DNA from: Prochlorococcus sp. MIT 1314
Lineage (GTDB): Bacteria; Cyanobacteriota; Cyanobacteriia; PCC-6307; Cyanobiaceae
DNA: 64,000 nt
Reading direction: 5' to 3'
Assembly: GCF_034093315.1 (NCBI RefSeq)
Contig: NZ_CP139300.1
Location: forward strand, 1,116,001-1,180,000
The position numbers and the translations under genes were made by a program. Positions 28,337 to 38,317 of the stretch are shown piece by piece. Position 1 is the first letter of the stretch. Each line of letters opens with the position of its first letter. Under the pieces are notes generated by a model that had not been told where the DNA came from, searched no databases, and worked only from the letters and a program-made list of their open reading frames with translations.

Positions 28337-29637
28337 TTACAGACATGAGTATTCCAACTAAAGTGCCTGTTAACACCTTCAATTCCATTTCTGCTCCATA
28401 ATTTCCATTGAGCATTATTAGCAATTCCTTTTTCAAGAGTAACTTTCAACTTATTAATATCAGTAACATCTACTAGCAGTCCATTGTCACATTTTGAGCG
28501 AATTTCTTTAGGTCCTCCATCATCTGTTGATATTATTGGCAATCCACATGATGAAGCTTCAAGCAGGGTTAAACCAAAAGGTTCTGTTAAAGCAGGGTTT
28601 ACAAAAATACCCCCTCTACTAGCAGCCCATCTATATAAAGCAGGTATCTGACTTGAAAGATGCTTTTTTGGATAAGCCACCTTTCCATATAAATTATATT
28701 TATCTATCATTTCAAAAATATTATGGAAAACATCTTTTTGTTGGGAATCAAGTTTTGAAGTACTATCTCTACAACCTAAGATCAAAATTAAGTTAGTTTT
28801 TCTTTTTAATTTCTCAGATCTTCCATATGCCTCAATCAAAGAAGGAATGTTTTTTCTTCGTACGGCTCTAGCAATAGTCAATAATGGAGGTTTTGTTAAA
28901 TCCTTTAAAAAAGGATTCATCATATTATCAATTTCAGCTGTCTCTGTTGTGGAATGAATATGGTGAAACTCATTATGATCAACGCCAGGCGGTATCACTC
29001 TGGCTTTGTGAGGTGAAAAAGAAAAATATTGGGAATATTGATAAACGGACTCTTGTTTAGTACTTGTTACAACGATATCTGCAGATTTTAACGCTTTTTC
29101 TTCAGCCTCAATTCTTTTACTTATTGAATAAAACTTTTCTATTTGATTAGTTTTTAAACCAGTATCAAGCAATTTTCTTTGTTTTTCTCTTCCTAAAGAA
29201 TGCCCAGTAAAAATGAGAGGAACATTTAAGGTTTTACTTAGTTTAACGCCTACATATCCAGCATCTGCATAATGCGCATGGATAAAATGGGGCTTATTAT
29301 TTTTTCTATAGTAAGAAATAAGGTTTTCAGTCAATTCATCTAAGTAAGACCAAAGCAATTCCTTTCTTAAATATTGATTAGGTCCAAATTTAAATCTTAA
29401 AATTCTAACTCCAGGTTCAACAAATTCTTCTTCTTTTGCATAGTCATTATCTACTTTCGGGTCATTAATCAAACGAGTCACTAAATCTACTTGATCAACA
29501 TCAGAAGTATTTGCCAAACTTTTTACTAACTCTAAAACATATTTTGTTTGCCCTCCAGTATCTGCATCTCTACCTAATTCAAGATTTTGAGAGCGTATCA
29601 AACCATGTAAATGTAAATGTAAAAATTTAAACCTCAT
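28228..29637 (-). CDS. sps: Sucrose-phosphate synthase-like GT4 glycosyltransferase, without a phosphatase domain
   Basis: Family GT4 enzyme; sucrose-phosphate synthase makes sucrose 6-phosphate from a nucleotide-glucose and fructose 6-phosphate, for osmolyte or carbon storage. The N-terminal HLHLHGLIRSQNLELGRDADTGGQTKYV is characteristic of the sucrose synthase/SPS group; AHYADAGY, FTGHSLGREK and the EX7E nucleotide site EPFGLTLLE follow. At 469 residues it covers only the glycosyltransferase unit. Two-domain cyanobacterial SPS proteins carry a C-terminal HAD phosphatase (SPP) domain, which is absent here. The last 36 codons overlap a gene on the other strand and look like a degenerate tail (NNDSSSGIRQS onward). 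Confidence 0.87.
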   Translation of the reverse strand: MRFKFLHLHLHGLIRSQNLELGRDADTGGQTKYVLELVKSLANTSDVDQVDLVTRLINDPKVDNDYAKEEEFVEPGVRILRFKFGPNQYLRKELLWSYLDELTENLISYYRKNNKPHFIHAHYADAGYVGVKLSKTLNVPLIFTGHSLGREKQRKLLDTGLKTNQIEKFYSISKRIEAEEKALKSADIVVTSTKQESVYQYSQYFSFSPHKARVIPPGVDHNEFHHIHSTTETAEIDNMMNPFLKDLTKPPLLTIARAVRRKNIPSLIEAYGRSEKLKRKTNLILILGCRDSTSKLDSQQKDVFHNIFEMIDKYNLYGKVAYPKKHLSSQIPALYRWAASRGGIFVNPALTEPFGLTLLEASSCGLPIISTDDGGPKEIRSKCDNGLLVDVTDINKLKVTLEKGIANNAQWKLWSRNGIEGVNRHFSWNTHVCNYLSILKEEFLRSNNDSSSGIRQSCLNGSSSLIKPH

Positions 29638-29783
29638 TCAGCAAATCCTCAGATCTATCGCTTTTAATACAAATAATCTGAATTTATAATGTAAATATTA
29701 AGAAACTATTATGATTTAAATAGTCTGTCACTGCATAATTATCTAAAAAAGCCGTCTAAGACTAAGGTTATACAATTTTAAAA

Positions 29784-29802
29784 GTGAATTATCGTCTTTC
29801 AC
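29784..29802 (-). terminator. Candidate weak terminator after uvrA
   Basis: A stem GTGAA/TTCAC (29784-29788 and 29798-29802) with a 9-nt loop lies 40 bp past the uvrA stop. On the minus strand it is followed by TTTT. On the plus strand it is also followed by a T run, so it could work in both directions. The stem is only 5 bp. Confidence 0.3.
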
Positions 29803-29841
29803 ACTTTTTTTATAATAAGAAGAAATACAACAAAGATTTTC

Positions 29842-32745
29842 TTATTTGAGGACCTTTTTAAGATATTTTGCTGTATGGCTAGAAGGATGTTTAGCTACAT
29901 CCTCAGGAATACCTTCTGCAATAATTTCACCACCTTTATCCCCTCCATCAGGTCCTAAATCAATGATCCAATCCGAACATCTAATAACATCTAAATTATG
30001 TTCGATAACAATTACTGAATTACCTTTATCTACCAAACGTTGTATCACATCCATCAATTTATGAACATCATAAAAACTTAAACCAGTAGTTGGTTCATCA
30101 ATCAAATATAAAGTTTTTCCAGTAGCTCGTTTAGATAATTCTGTAGCTAACTTCACTCTTTGAGCCTCACCACCAGATAATGTAGGAGCTGGTTGACCTA
30201 ATTTTACATATCCCAAACCGACGTCTACCAATGTACTTAATCTATCAGCGGCTTGAGGTATGGCAGAAAAAGTTTCTGCAGCTTGTTCAACAGTCATCTC
30301 TAAAACATCAGATATATTAAAACCTTTGTATTTAACTTGAAGAGTTTCCCTATTAAAACGAGCTCCTTTGCAAACTTCACATTGAACATACACATCAGGT
30401 AAAAAATTCATTTCGATAACATTGACTCCCTGGCCTTTACACGCTTCGCATCTTCCTCCTTTCACATTGAAACTAAATTGACCTGCTTGATAACCCCTTG
30501 CTTTTGCTTCTACTGTGGCAGTAAATATCTGCCTAATAGGATCAAAAGCACCAGTATAGGTAGCAGGATTTGATCTTGGTGTTCTTCCTATTGGAGATTG
30601 ATCTATAACAATAACTTTATCTATTGCCTTTATACCCTTTAACTCTTTTACACCTTGAGGAAAAGGGACTTTTAATCCTAGTGAATGACACAATGCAGGG
30701 TGAAGTAATTCATTTATCAAGGTGCTTTTACCACTGCCACTTACACCAGTTACAGAAACTAATCTTCCTAAAGGAAACTCAACAGATATATTTTTTAAGT
30801 TATTTTTAGAGCAATTATTTAAAATTAAACTTTTTTTAACAGATGATCTACGCTCTTTTGGAGTAGGAATCGACTTCCTACCACTAAGATAAGCTCCAGT
30901 TAATGACCTCTCTGATTTCAAGACATCTTGATATGATCCTTTAGCAATAATTTCACCACCATAAACACCTGCACCTGGACCAATATCTACTAAATAATCC
31001 GCGGATTTCATAGTATCTTCATCATGTTCAACAACCACCAAAGTATTTCCTAAGTCTCTCAAGCTTTTTAATGTTTCTAATAATCTGTCATTATCTCTCT
31101 GATGTAAACCAATACTAGGCTCATCTAATACATATAAAACACCAGTAAGGCCTGCACCTATTTGTGTAGCTAATCTAATACGTTGAGCCTCTCCACCAGA
31201 CAAAGTCATAGCTGGTCTATCTAAAGTCAAATAATCTAAACCTACATTAATTAAAAACTTCAAACGTAAACGAATCTCTTTTAAAACCAATTCACCTATC
31301 TGCTTTTGTTTTTCGGATAAAGAAATATTTTCCTTCTTAACCTGACTTAATCCCATGATTCGTTCGATTTGAGTTAAAGTTTCAGAAACACTTATAGAGG
31401 TTAAATCAGTTATATTGTATGGACCAAGTTTAACTGCTAAAGCTTCAGGTCTTAATCTTTTTCCAGAACATGTCTTACAAGGAACCAATTCTAAATATTT
31501 TTCTAATTTTTGTTTAACTGATTCTCCATTAGCTTCCTTCAATTGCCTTTCCAAGATTGGTAAAATCCCCTCAAAAGGTCTTTCAAAACCACTAGAGGTT
31601 TTAAAGCGACTATCAGCTTGGATGAGTATTGGTTTATCTGATCCTAAAAGTAAAACTTTTTTTTGCAAATCACTTAAATCTTTCCAAGGAGTTTTTAATT
31701 CAAAACCATACGCTTGTCCTACAGAATATAGTAGAGAAAAATAATAAGTATTATCTTTTTCACTCCAAGGCGCTATTGCGGCATAAACAGGTAATGTTTT
31801 ATCTGGCACAACTCTATCCGCAGTAAATTTTTTTAAATAACCAATTCCATGACAATCTGGACAGGCCCCATATGGGCTATTAAAAGAAAATAATCTTGGA
31901 GAAAGTTCTTCTACAATAGAACCATGTACCGGACAAGCATAATTTTCTGAGTACAATTTTTCTCTATCTAAGTTTGGAGGTAATTTTTCACCTTTTTTTG
32001 GAACCACTTCTACTATTGCTAAACCATCGCCTCTTTTGAGACAAGTTTGCAAAGAATCATTCAATCTTTCTTGTATTCCATCTCTCGCGATTAATCTATC
32101 AACTACTACCTCAATATTATGAGTTTGATTTTTATCTAATTCAATACTATCAGCAAGTTCTCTTACCTCACCGTTAATTCTTACCCTAGCAAATCCCTCT
32201 GAGGCCAATCCACTTATTAATTTTGTGTGTGTTCCTTTTTTACCCCTTACAACAGGAGCCAATAACTGGTACCTTGTACCTTCTGGCAATAAAAGAATTT
32301 GGTCAACCATTTCATCTATTGTTTGAGGAGCAATTGGAATACCACAGTGATGACAATGCGGCTCACCAGCACGGCCAAACAATAGCCTTAAATAGTCTTG
32401 TATCTCTGTTACTGTTCCAACTGTTGATCGAGGATTATGACTTGTAGATTTTTGATCAATTGAAATAGCAGGCGATAAACCCTCAATATTATCAACATCT
32501 GGTTTGTCTACTTGTCCCAAAAATTGTCTTGCGTATGCTGACAAGCTCTCAACATATCTTCTTTGACCTTCGGCAAAAATCGTGTCGAAAGCTAAAGAAC
32601 TTTTTCCACTTCCACTAACACCCGTAAAAACTATAAATTTATTCCTAGGTAAGGAAAGGTCAATATTCTTTAAATTATGCTGACGCGCCCCTCTAATATT
32701 GATTGAATTATCTTCTTCAAAAGTATTATTGATTTTTTTAACCAT
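29842..32745 (-). CDS. uvrA: Excinuclease ABC subunit A
   Basis: Damage-recognition ATPase of nucleotide excision repair; loads UvrB at lesions. The 967-residue protein has two ABC ATPase modules: Walker A sites GVSGSGKSSLAFDT (about 42) and GVSGSGKSTLINEL (about 660), with signature motifs LSGGEAQRIRLA and LSGGEAQRVKLA. Zinc-binding Cys pairs are seen in ACPVHG...CPDCHGIG and in CEACKGQG...CEVCKGARF. Repair of UV damage is relevant to a surface-ocean organism. It lies 53 bp downstream of recN on the same strand, so the two DNA repair genes may share a transcript. Confidence 0.98.
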   Translation of the reverse strand: MVKKINNTFEEDNSINIRGARQHNLKNIDLSLPRNKFIVFTGVSGSGKSSLAFDTIFAEGQRRYVESLSAYARQFLGQVDKPDVDNIEGLSPAISIDQKSTSHNPRSTVGTVTEIQDYLRLLFGRAGEPHCHHCGIPIAPQTIDEMVDQILLLPEGTRYQLLAPVVRGKKGTHTKLISGLASEGFARVRINGEVRELADSIELDKNQTHNIEVVVDRLIARDGIQERLNDSLQTCLKRGDGLAIVEVVPKKGEKLPPNLDREKLYSENYACPVHGSIVEELSPRLFSFNSPYGACPDCHGIGYLKKFTADRVVPDKTLPVYAAIAPWSEKDNTYYFSLLYSVGQAYGFELKTPWKDLSDLQKKVLLLGSDKPILIQADSRFKTSSGFERPFEGILPILERQLKEANGESVKQKLEKYLELVPCKTCSGKRLRPEALAVKLGPYNITDLTSISVSETLTQIERIMGLSQVKKENISLSEKQKQIGELVLKEIRLRLKFLINVGLDYLTLDRPAMTLSGGEAQRIRLATQIGAGLTGVLYVLDEPSIGLHQRDNDRLLETLKSLRDLGNTLVVVEHDEDTMKSADYLVDIGPGAGVYGGEIIAKGSYQDVLKSERSLTGAYLSGRKSIPTPKERRSSVKKSLILNNCSKNNLKNISVEFPLGRLVSVTGVSGSGKSTLINELLHPALCHSLGLKVPFPQGVKELKGIKAIDKVIVIDQSPIGRTPRSNPATYTGAFDPIRQIFTATVEAKARGYQAGQFSFNVKGGRCEACKGQGVNVIEMNFLPDVYVQCEVCKGARFNRETLQVKYKGFNISDVLEMTVEQAAETFSAIPQAADRLSTLVDVGLGYVKLGQPAPTLSGGEAQRVKLATELSKRATGKTLYLIDEPTTGLSFYDVHKLMDVIQRLVDKGNSVIVIEHNLDVIRCSDWIIDLGPDGGDKGGEIIAEGIPEDVAKHPSSHTAKYLKKVLK

Positions 32746-32798
32746 GTTTAAATCTATTTATGATTTAAAAAAGATATTATAGTTGAATTTTTTTTATT

Positions 32799-34478
32799 TT
32801 ATGCAGCTACCCTTTCGAGAAGTCTAGAAGCGTAATCATTTGCTTCGCCAAAACATCCCCCAATTAGTTCTACTAATTCGTTTTTTCTTTGTTTTTTTGT
32901 AGTTAATTTTGCAATTGATGTATAAGTTATTCCATTAATTACCTTTTTATTCACTTTAAAATGTGCTAATCCTCCAGCGGCTAAAAAAGGCTGATGTGTA
33001 ATACATAAAACCTGTTGATCTTTAGAAATTTCTTTTATTAGTTGAACCAAAGAAAATAAAGATTTACCACTTAAACCACTATCAATTTCATCTAAAAAGA
33101 AAGTATTTGGTTTATTAGAAATATTAGATTTTATAGCTAATAAGAATCTTGACATTTCTCCCCCAGAAATAACACTTGATAAAGGCGCAAGCTTCTGATC
33201 AGGATTAGCAGAAAACAAAAAATTTATATTATCAACACCATCCCCGGAAGGCTTACATTCGGAAAATTGAATTGAAAAATTTGCATTTTCTAAGCCTAGA
33301 TTGCTTAAAGTCGACATTACTGAACATTGTAAATGTTTAGCAATTTTTTTTCTTTCAGTAGACTGGATATCAAATAAAGAATTTAAATTACTTTGTAAAC
33401 TTTTAATTTGACCTTTAATTCTACAAATCTCTTTATCTTGATCCTTGTTTTGAAAATATGTTTTTAATTGATCTCGCTTTTCAATTAATTGAGGTAGATC
33501 CAATGAAAAAGTTCTCTCCAAGTTTTTTAAAAAAAACAATCTTTTTTGTATTTCTGGAAGATTAGATTCATAATTTTCTATATCTTGCAAATATGAGTTT
33601 AGAGCGAATATTAAATCTTCAACATCAGCTTGGATATTTAATAACTTCTCTCTAAATTTTTGAATCTTTATATCAAAATCTGCTGTTTTATTTAAAACTT
33701 TTATTGATTGATTTATCAAAAAAGCTACTGATGGTTCATCATGACTAAAATTATTCAAGTTTTCTAATGATGATTGAATTGAATTATTAATTTCAAGATT
33801 ATTTACGAGTTTATTTTCCTGTAATTCTAATTCTAAAATTTCCTCACTGGAATTTAAATTAGCTTCTTCTAAACTCTTTAACATTTGTTGAATTACAAAG
33901 TTGTTTTCTTCTTGCTTCTTAGAATATTCTATTTTTTCATTCATTAATCCTTTTAAAACTTGATTTTCTCCCCAAATATTTTTAATCTTTGCACTAGTAT
34001 CCCTAAATTCTTGGGAACATAAGTCATCAATAATTAATCTTCTCTTTTCTAGAGAATCAAATATAAAAGTATCAAATTGACCTGCAAAATCTATTAAAAA
34101 ACGTCCAAGTTTTTCTAATGTTTGTTTATTAATTGATAAATTATTAAGGCTATATTTAGATAAAATTTTATTATTTTTTCTATAAGATTTTCTTTTGATT
34201 TTCAGTTCTGAACATCTCATTTCAAAACCATTACTAATTAACCAATTATTAATTTGAGAAGAAGAAGAAAATATTGCCTCGATCACACAATAATCTTTTC
34301 CTGGACGTATTAAATGCTTTAGAGGTATATTAGTTCCACCAAATAAAGCATTTAGGGAATCTAAGATTAGTGATTTTCCTGAACCTGAATCCCCAGTTAT
34401 GATATTCAAACCTTTTTCGAAATTAATTTCTATAATTTCTATTAAGGCAATGTTTTCTATTTTTAATTGTATTAACAT
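32799..34478 (-). CDS. recN: DNA repair protein RecN
   Basis: SMC-like ATPase acting in recombinational repair of double-strand breaks. The head domains flank a long, charged coiled-coil region (about 150-360). Walker A is GDSGSGKSLILDSL (about 29-42), the signature is VISGGEMSRFLLAI and Walker B is TFFLDEIDSGLSG. Length 559 is typical. Divergent from the ABC1 kinase gene with a 68-bp gap and followed by uvrA. Confidence 0.96.
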   Translation of the reverse strand: MLIQLKIENIALIEIIEINFEKGLNIITGDSGSGKSLILDSLNALFGGTNIPLKHLIRPGKDYCVIEAIFSSSSQINNWLISNGFEMRCSELKIKRKSYRKNNKILSKYSLNNLSINKQTLEKLGRFLIDFAGQFDTFIFDSLEKRRLIIDDLCSQEFRDTSAKIKNIWGENQVLKGLMNEKIEYSKKQEENNFVIQQMLKSLEEANLNSSEEILELELQENKLVNNLEINNSIQSSLENLNNFSHDEPSVAFLINQSIKVLNKTADFDIKIQKFREKLLNIQADVEDLIFALNSYLQDIENYESNLPEIQKRLFFLKNLERTFSLDLPQLIEKRDQLKTYFQNKDQDKEICRIKGQIKSLQSNLNSLFDIQSTERKKIAKHLQCSVMSTLSNLGLENANFSIQFSECKPSGDGVDNINFLFSANPDQKLAPLSSVISGGEMSRFLLAIKSNISNKPNTFFLDEIDSGLSGKSLFSLVQLIKEISKDQQVLCITHQPFLAAGGLAHFKVNKKVINGITYTSIAKLTTKKQRKNELVELIGGCFGEANDYASRLLERVAA

Positions 34479-34546
34479 GATAAATCTTCCCTATAAAAAA
34501 ATTAACTTCTTTTTTAAAAAAATAAAGGTTTTAAATATATAAAGTT

Positions 34547-36403
34547 ATGAAAGAAGATTTTACTGATTTCATTGAAGTATCTGGACTCTTAAATTATGAT
34601 CCAGATACAATTTCTAAAATTTACAAAAAAAATCCTAAAAGACTTTTTAAAAGACTTTGGCAAACACTCATGCCTATTTTTGCCTATATTTTTTCTGTTG
34701 GGTGGGATAAATTAACTGGAAGATTAAAAAATGAATCGCAAGCTAAATTTAGAGCAAAAGAATTAACAAATTTATTAGTTGAACTTGGGCCTGCATTTGT
34801 TAAAGCAGGGCAAGCTTTATCAACAAGACCAGATATAATTCCAGGGATTCTTCTAGAAGAATTATCTGAATTGCAAGATCAACTACCGGGGTTTGATGGC
34901 GATAAAGCTATGGAATTAATAGAAGAAGATTTAGGATCCAAAATAGATGAAATTTTTTTAGAAATTGATAAAGAGCCAATTTCCGCAGCTTCTTTAGGGC
35001 AAGTGCATAAAGCCAAATTAAAAAATGCAGAGGTCGTCGCAGTTAAAGTACAACGGCCAGGTTTAAGAGAACAAATAACTTTAGATCTTTACATAGTTAG
35101 AAATATTGCTTATTGGCTAAAAAACAATATCGGATTAATAAGAAGTGATCTCGTTGCGTTGATTGATGAATTAGGCAAGAGAGTTTTTGAAGAGATGGAT
35201 TATTTAAACGAAGCTGCAAATGCAGAGAAATTTAGAAATATGCATAAACATAACAAAATGATTGCTGTACCAAAAATTTACAAAGAAATAACATCGAGAA
35301 GAGTTTTGACAATGGAATGGATCGAGGGTACAAAATTAACCAATTTAGAAGATGTAAAAAAATTAGGAATCGATCCTGATAAGATGATTGATATTGGAGT
35401 GCAGTGCAGTTTAGAACAACTTTTAGAACATGGTTTTTTCCATGCTGACCCACATCCAGGGAATTTATTAGCTTTAAAAGATGGCAGGTTATGTTATCTA
35501 GATTTTGGAATGATGAGTGAAGTATCCAGAGACTCTAGATCTGGACTAATACAAGCAGTTGTACATTTAGTAAACAAAAACTTCGATAAATTATCTCAGG
35601 ATTTCGTAAAATTAGGATTCTTATCAGAAGAGATCAATCTAGAACCCATAGTTCCAGCGTTTCAAGATGTTTTTATTAATGCCGTTGAACAAGGGGTTTC
35701 AAAAATGGATTTTAAAAGCGTCACAGACGATATGTCCGGTGTTATGTATAAATTCCCTTTCAAATTACCTCCATATTACGCACTTATAATTAGGTCATTA
35801 CTAACACTAGAAGGAATTGCTTTAAGCGTAGACCCAAACTTTAAAATATTAGGTGCAGCGTATCCATATTTTGCTAGAAGATTAATGGAAGATCCAGACC
35901 CACAATTAAGAGAAAGTTTGAAAGAAATGCTTTTCGATAATAAAAAATTTAAATGGGATCGTTTAGAAGATCTTCTTTCTAACGCTGCAAAGCAGACAAA
36001 CCTTGATTTAGAAAAACTTTTAGATGAAGTAATAAATCTCCTGTTTTCTACAAAAGGAGGATTTCTTAGAAATGAAATAATCGAAAGTTTAACAAATCAA
36101 ATAGATTTACTTAGTCTAAAAATATTGAAAAATTTGAATAACTACCTTCCAAACTCAATTAAATTAAATACGACTAGTGAGGATAATAATTTAAGTGACC
36201 TTATAATTTATGTAGAGCCATTAAGAAACTTTTTAGAGATTTTACAAAAAGTACCCGGATACTCTATTGATATTTTTATAAAAAGAGTTCCTCGACTTAT
36301 AAATGAGCCTTATACAAAAGAAATGGGCATTAAAATTGCACAAAAAGTAACCGAAAAAGGAGTGGTTAGACTTGTAAAAATTGCCGCTGGTACAAATATC
36401 TAA
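34547..36403 (+). CDS. ABC1/UbiB-family atypical protein kinase
   Basis: A 618-residue member of the ABC1K (UbiB, ADCK) family; in cyanobacteria and plastids such proteins act in isoprenoid quinone/tocopherol metabolism and stress. The family KxGQ motif is in FVKAGQALSTRPD (about 85), followed by the Ala-rich loop ISAASLGQVH, the VAVKVQRP lysine, and the catalytic HADPHPGNLL and YLDFGMM segments. The C-terminus is probably membrane-associated. Which of the several cyanobacterial ABC1Ks it is, and its substrate, cannot be told. It overlaps the reading frame of the next gene only if an upstream TTG is used. Confidence 0.92.
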   Translation: MKEDFTDFIEVSGLLNYDPDTISKIYKKNPKRLFKRLWQTLMPIFAYIFSVGWDKLTGRLKNESQAKFRAKELTNLLVELGPAFVKAGQALSTRPDIIPGILLEELSELQDQLPGFDGDKAMELIEEDLGSKIDEIFLEIDKEPISAASLGQVHKAKLKNAEVVAVKVQRPGLREQITLDLYIVRNIAYWLKNNIGLIRSDLVALIDELGKRVFEEMDYLNEAANAEKFRNMHKHNKMIAVPKIYKEITSRRVLTMEWIEGTKLTNLEDVKKLGIDPDKMIDIGVQCSLEQLLEHGFFHADPHPGNLLALKDGRLCYLDFGMMSEVSRDSRSGLIQAVVHLVNKNFDKLSQDFVKLGFLSEEINLEPIVPAFQDVFINAVEQGVSKMDFKSVTDDMSGVMYKFPFKLPPYYALIIRSLLTLEGIALSVDPNFKILGAAYPYFARRLMEDPDPQLRESLKEMLFDNKKFKWDRLEDLLSNAAKQTNLDLEKLLDEVINLLFSTKGGFLRNEIIESLTNQIDLLSLKILKNLNNYLPNSIKLNTTSEDNNLSDLIIYVEPLRNFLEILQKVPGYSIDIFIKRVPRLINEPYTKEMGIKIAQKVTEKGVVRLVKIAAGTNI

Positions 36404-36404
36404 A

Positions 36405-36977
36405 ATGGATTTTAGTAAATTTTTAATAAATAAATTATTATTTATTTTAATAACTTCTCAATTAGTTTTTAATGTTTCAAAAGCCAATGCTGCTGAAGAA
36501 ATTAAAATTGTATACAGCATTTTTTCTAGAACAGTTAAAGTAAATTCATTAAAGACTTTTGCTGAAAAAGGTAATTCAACAAGAAAATTAAAAAGAATTT
36601 TAAAAGCAACTAGGTCTACTGATAAAGAAATTAGATCAGTTTTAAACAAAGATTTTGAAGTCCCTATTACTATTGCAAGCAAATTAGTATACTCTGAAAT
36701 TGGAAATGTTTTTTTAACAAGACTTTCATCTATTATCCATCCTCCCAGAGCAGATGATGAAAGAACAGGTATGTTAGCCCTTAGAGCAAGTGTAATTCAA
36801 GGAATTAAAATAGGAAATGGAAAAATAAATCTAATAAATTTTTTTGAAGGATATCCAACAAAGACTGTTATTTTAAATGTCAACGCTTTGAGCAAAGTTA
36901 TGAATAAAGTAGAATCAATTTCAGAATTATTAGACTTTTTTACAAATTCCCCTCTTGAAAAAATTAAAACAAATTAA
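36405..36977 (+). CDS. Secreted DUF1400-like alpha/beta hydrolase N-terminal domain protein
   Basis: A 190-residue protein with an N-terminal signal peptide (hydrophobic core LLFILITSQLVFNV, likely cut after ANA near residue 30). The mature part resembles the DUF1400 region found at the front of cyanobacterial alpha/beta hydrolases (AEEIKIVYSIFSRTVKVNSLKTFAE). No catalytic hydrolase domain follows, so its function is unknown. ATG at 36405, right after the ABC1 kinase stop, is preferred over an in-frame start inside that gene. thrC follows 6 bp downstream. Confidence 0.72.
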   Translation: MDFSKFLINKLLFILITSQLVFNVSKANAAEEIKIVYSIFSRTVKVNSLKTFAEKGNSTRKLKRILKATRSTDKEIRSVLNKDFEVPITIASKLVYSEIGNVFLTRLSSIIHPPRADDERTGMLALRASVIQGIKIGNGKINLINFFEGYPTKTVILNVNALSKVMNKVESISELLDFFTNSPLEKIKTN

Positions 36978-36983
36978 TCAGCT

Positions 36984-38087
36984 ATGGCGTTATTAAATAA
37001 AATCAAAAATAAACTAGGTATTAATTACAGAAAAAAAAGATGGCCTGGCCTAATCGAAGCTTACAAACAATATCTTCCTGTAACGAAGAAAACACCTATT
37101 ATTTCCCTCAATGAAGGAAATACTCCACTAATTCTTAGTAACTCAATTAGCAATTTAATTGGAAATGGGACAAAGGTTTTTTTAAAATATGACGGCCTAA
37201 ATCCGACAGGATCTTTTAAAGATCGTGGTATGACTATGGCAATTAGTAAAGCAAAAGAAGAAGGCCGTGAAGCGGTAATTTGTGCAAGTACTGGAAACAC
37301 TTCTGCTGCTGCTGCTGCATATGCTTCTAGAGGAGGATTAAAACCTTATGTTTTAATACCAGAAGGGTTTGTTGCACAAGGAAAGCTTGCTCAAGCTTTA
37401 ATGTATGGAGCTGAGATAATATCCATTAATGGAAACTTTGATAAGGCTCTTGAAATTGTTAGAGACTTATCCTCAGAACATCCAATAGAACTTGTTAATT
37501 CTGTCAATCCATATAGAATCCAAGGACAAAAGACAGCAGCTTTTGAAATTGTCGATGACTTAGGAATTGCTCCTGATTGGCTTTGTATTCCAATGGGAAA
37601 TGCAGGAAATATAACTGCTTATTGGATGGGGTTTAAAGAATATTCAAAAATAAAAAGAAATTTAAAATTACCAATTATGATGGGGTTTCAATCGGAAGGG
37701 TCTGCTCCATTAGTTCAAAATATAATAGTAAAAAATCCAGAAACAATTGCAACGGCAATAAGAATTGGTAATCCTGTAAATAGAGAAAAAGCAAAAATAG
37801 TAAAAAAAGAAAGTACAGGAGACTTTCAGTCAGTTACAGATGAAGAAATAATCAATGCTTATAAAATTCTGGCAAAAGAGGGGGTTTTTTGTGAACCAGC
37901 AAGTGCAGCATCAGTTGCAGGACTGATTAAAAATAAAAATAGAATTCAAAAAGAATCGACTATTGTTTGTGTTCTTACTGGAAATGGATTGAAAGACCCT
38001 GATTGCGCTATTAACAATAATGATGCTGTTTTCAGAAAAAATATTGAACCTTCGTTAAAAAATATAACCAAAATCTTAGGATATTAA
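36984..38087 (+). CDS. thrC: Threonine synthase
   Basis: PLP enzyme converting O-phosphohomoserine to threonine. The cofactor lysine is in [14 protein letters not shown] (about residue 79), with [17 protein letters not shown] and the phosphate-binding [11 protein letters not shown]. Length 367 is the short bacterial/cyanobacterial form. It is the last gene before the presumed replication origin; in this genus genome coordinates commonly begin at the dnaN gene that follows. The plus strand here is rich in A over T, unlike the genes after the origin. Confidence 0.97.
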   Translation: MALLNKIKNKLGINYRKKRWPGLIEAYKQYLPVTKKTPIISLNEGNTPLILSNSISNLIGNGTKVFLKYDGLNPTGSFKDRGMTMAISKAKEEGREAVICASTGNTSAAAAAYASRGGLKPYVLIPEGFVAQGKLAQALMYGAEIISINGNFDKALEIVRDLSSEHPIELVNSVNPYRIQGQKTAAFEIVDDLGIAPDWLCIPMGNAGNITAYWMGFKEYSKIKRNLKLPIMMGFQSEGSAPLVQNIIVKNPETIATAIRIGNPVNREKAKIVKKESTGDFQSVTDEEIINAYKILAKEGVFCEPASAASVAGLIKNKNRIQKESTIVCVLTGNGLKDPDCAINNNDAVFRKNIEPSLKNITKILGY

Positions 38088-38107
38088 AATCCAAAAAAAT
38101 TAGTGTC

Positions 38108-38116
38108 TGTGGAAAT
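38108..38116 (-). promoter_or_regulatory. DnaA-box-like site 1
   Basis: Minus-strand ATTTCCACA (plus TGTGGAAAT), one mismatch from the TTTTCCACA form typical of cyanobacteria. It is in opposite orientation to the other boxes, about 165 bp from the paired boxes. Confidence 0.6.
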
Positions 38117-38135
38117 CAATTAAAAACAAAACTTC

Positions 38136-38177
38136 TTTGTTGAAAAACATATAAAAAGCAATTTAATTTGTTGAAAA
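38136..38177 (+). repeat. Direct repeat TTTGTTGAAAA x2 inside the origin gap
   Basis: Exact 11-nt copies at 38136-38146 and 38167-38177, with start-to-start spacing of 31 bp (about three helical turns). They lie between DnaA boxes 1 and 2. They may be a protein-binding iteron-like element, or chance in AT-rich DNA. Confidence 0.45.
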
Positions 38178-38226
38178 GTTTTGTCTTAATTTAGAAATTT
38201 TGAATTTATTTAACAAATCAATTTTT

Positions 38227-38235
38227 TTTTCCACT
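38227..38235 (+). promoter_or_regulatory. DnaA-box-like site 2
   Basis: TTTTCCACT, eight of nine bases matching TTTTCCACA, within a T-run. The weakest of the set because the last base differs. Confidence 0.4.
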
Positions 38236-38280
38236 TATATAAATGTTTATAAACTATTAAAAAAAGGTTTTTAAATTAAA

Positions 38281-38298
38281 AATTCCACAATTTCCACA
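38281..38298 (+). promoter_or_regulatory. Abutting DnaA-box-like sites 3 and 4
   Basis: AATTCCACA (38281-38289) runs directly into ATTTCCACA (38290-38298), two same-direction 9-mers with no spacer. Paired boxes next to an unwinding element are the arrangement seen in basal bacterial origins. Together with the CTA run that begins 4 nt later, they form the likely core of the origin. Confidence 0.7.
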
Positions 38299-38302
38299 TC
38301 AA

Positions 38303-38317
38303 CTACTACTACTACTA
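38303..38317 (+). repeat. CTA x5 trinucleotide run, candidate DnaA-trio element
   Basis: Five exact CTA repeats start 4 nt after DnaA box 4 and run into nine T and AT-rich DNA. The opposite strand reads 3'-GAT-5' in series, which fits the published DnaA-trio consensus 3'-[G/A]A[T/A]-5', the single-stranded binding element that extends a DnaA filament into the melting region. Position, spacing and strand all agree, but function here is inferred. Confidence 0.6.

Noticed and set aside
29638..29841. A small RNA gene between sps and uvrA
   Set aside because: The 204-bp gap has no strong promoter or terminator pair; only a weak hairpin is visible.
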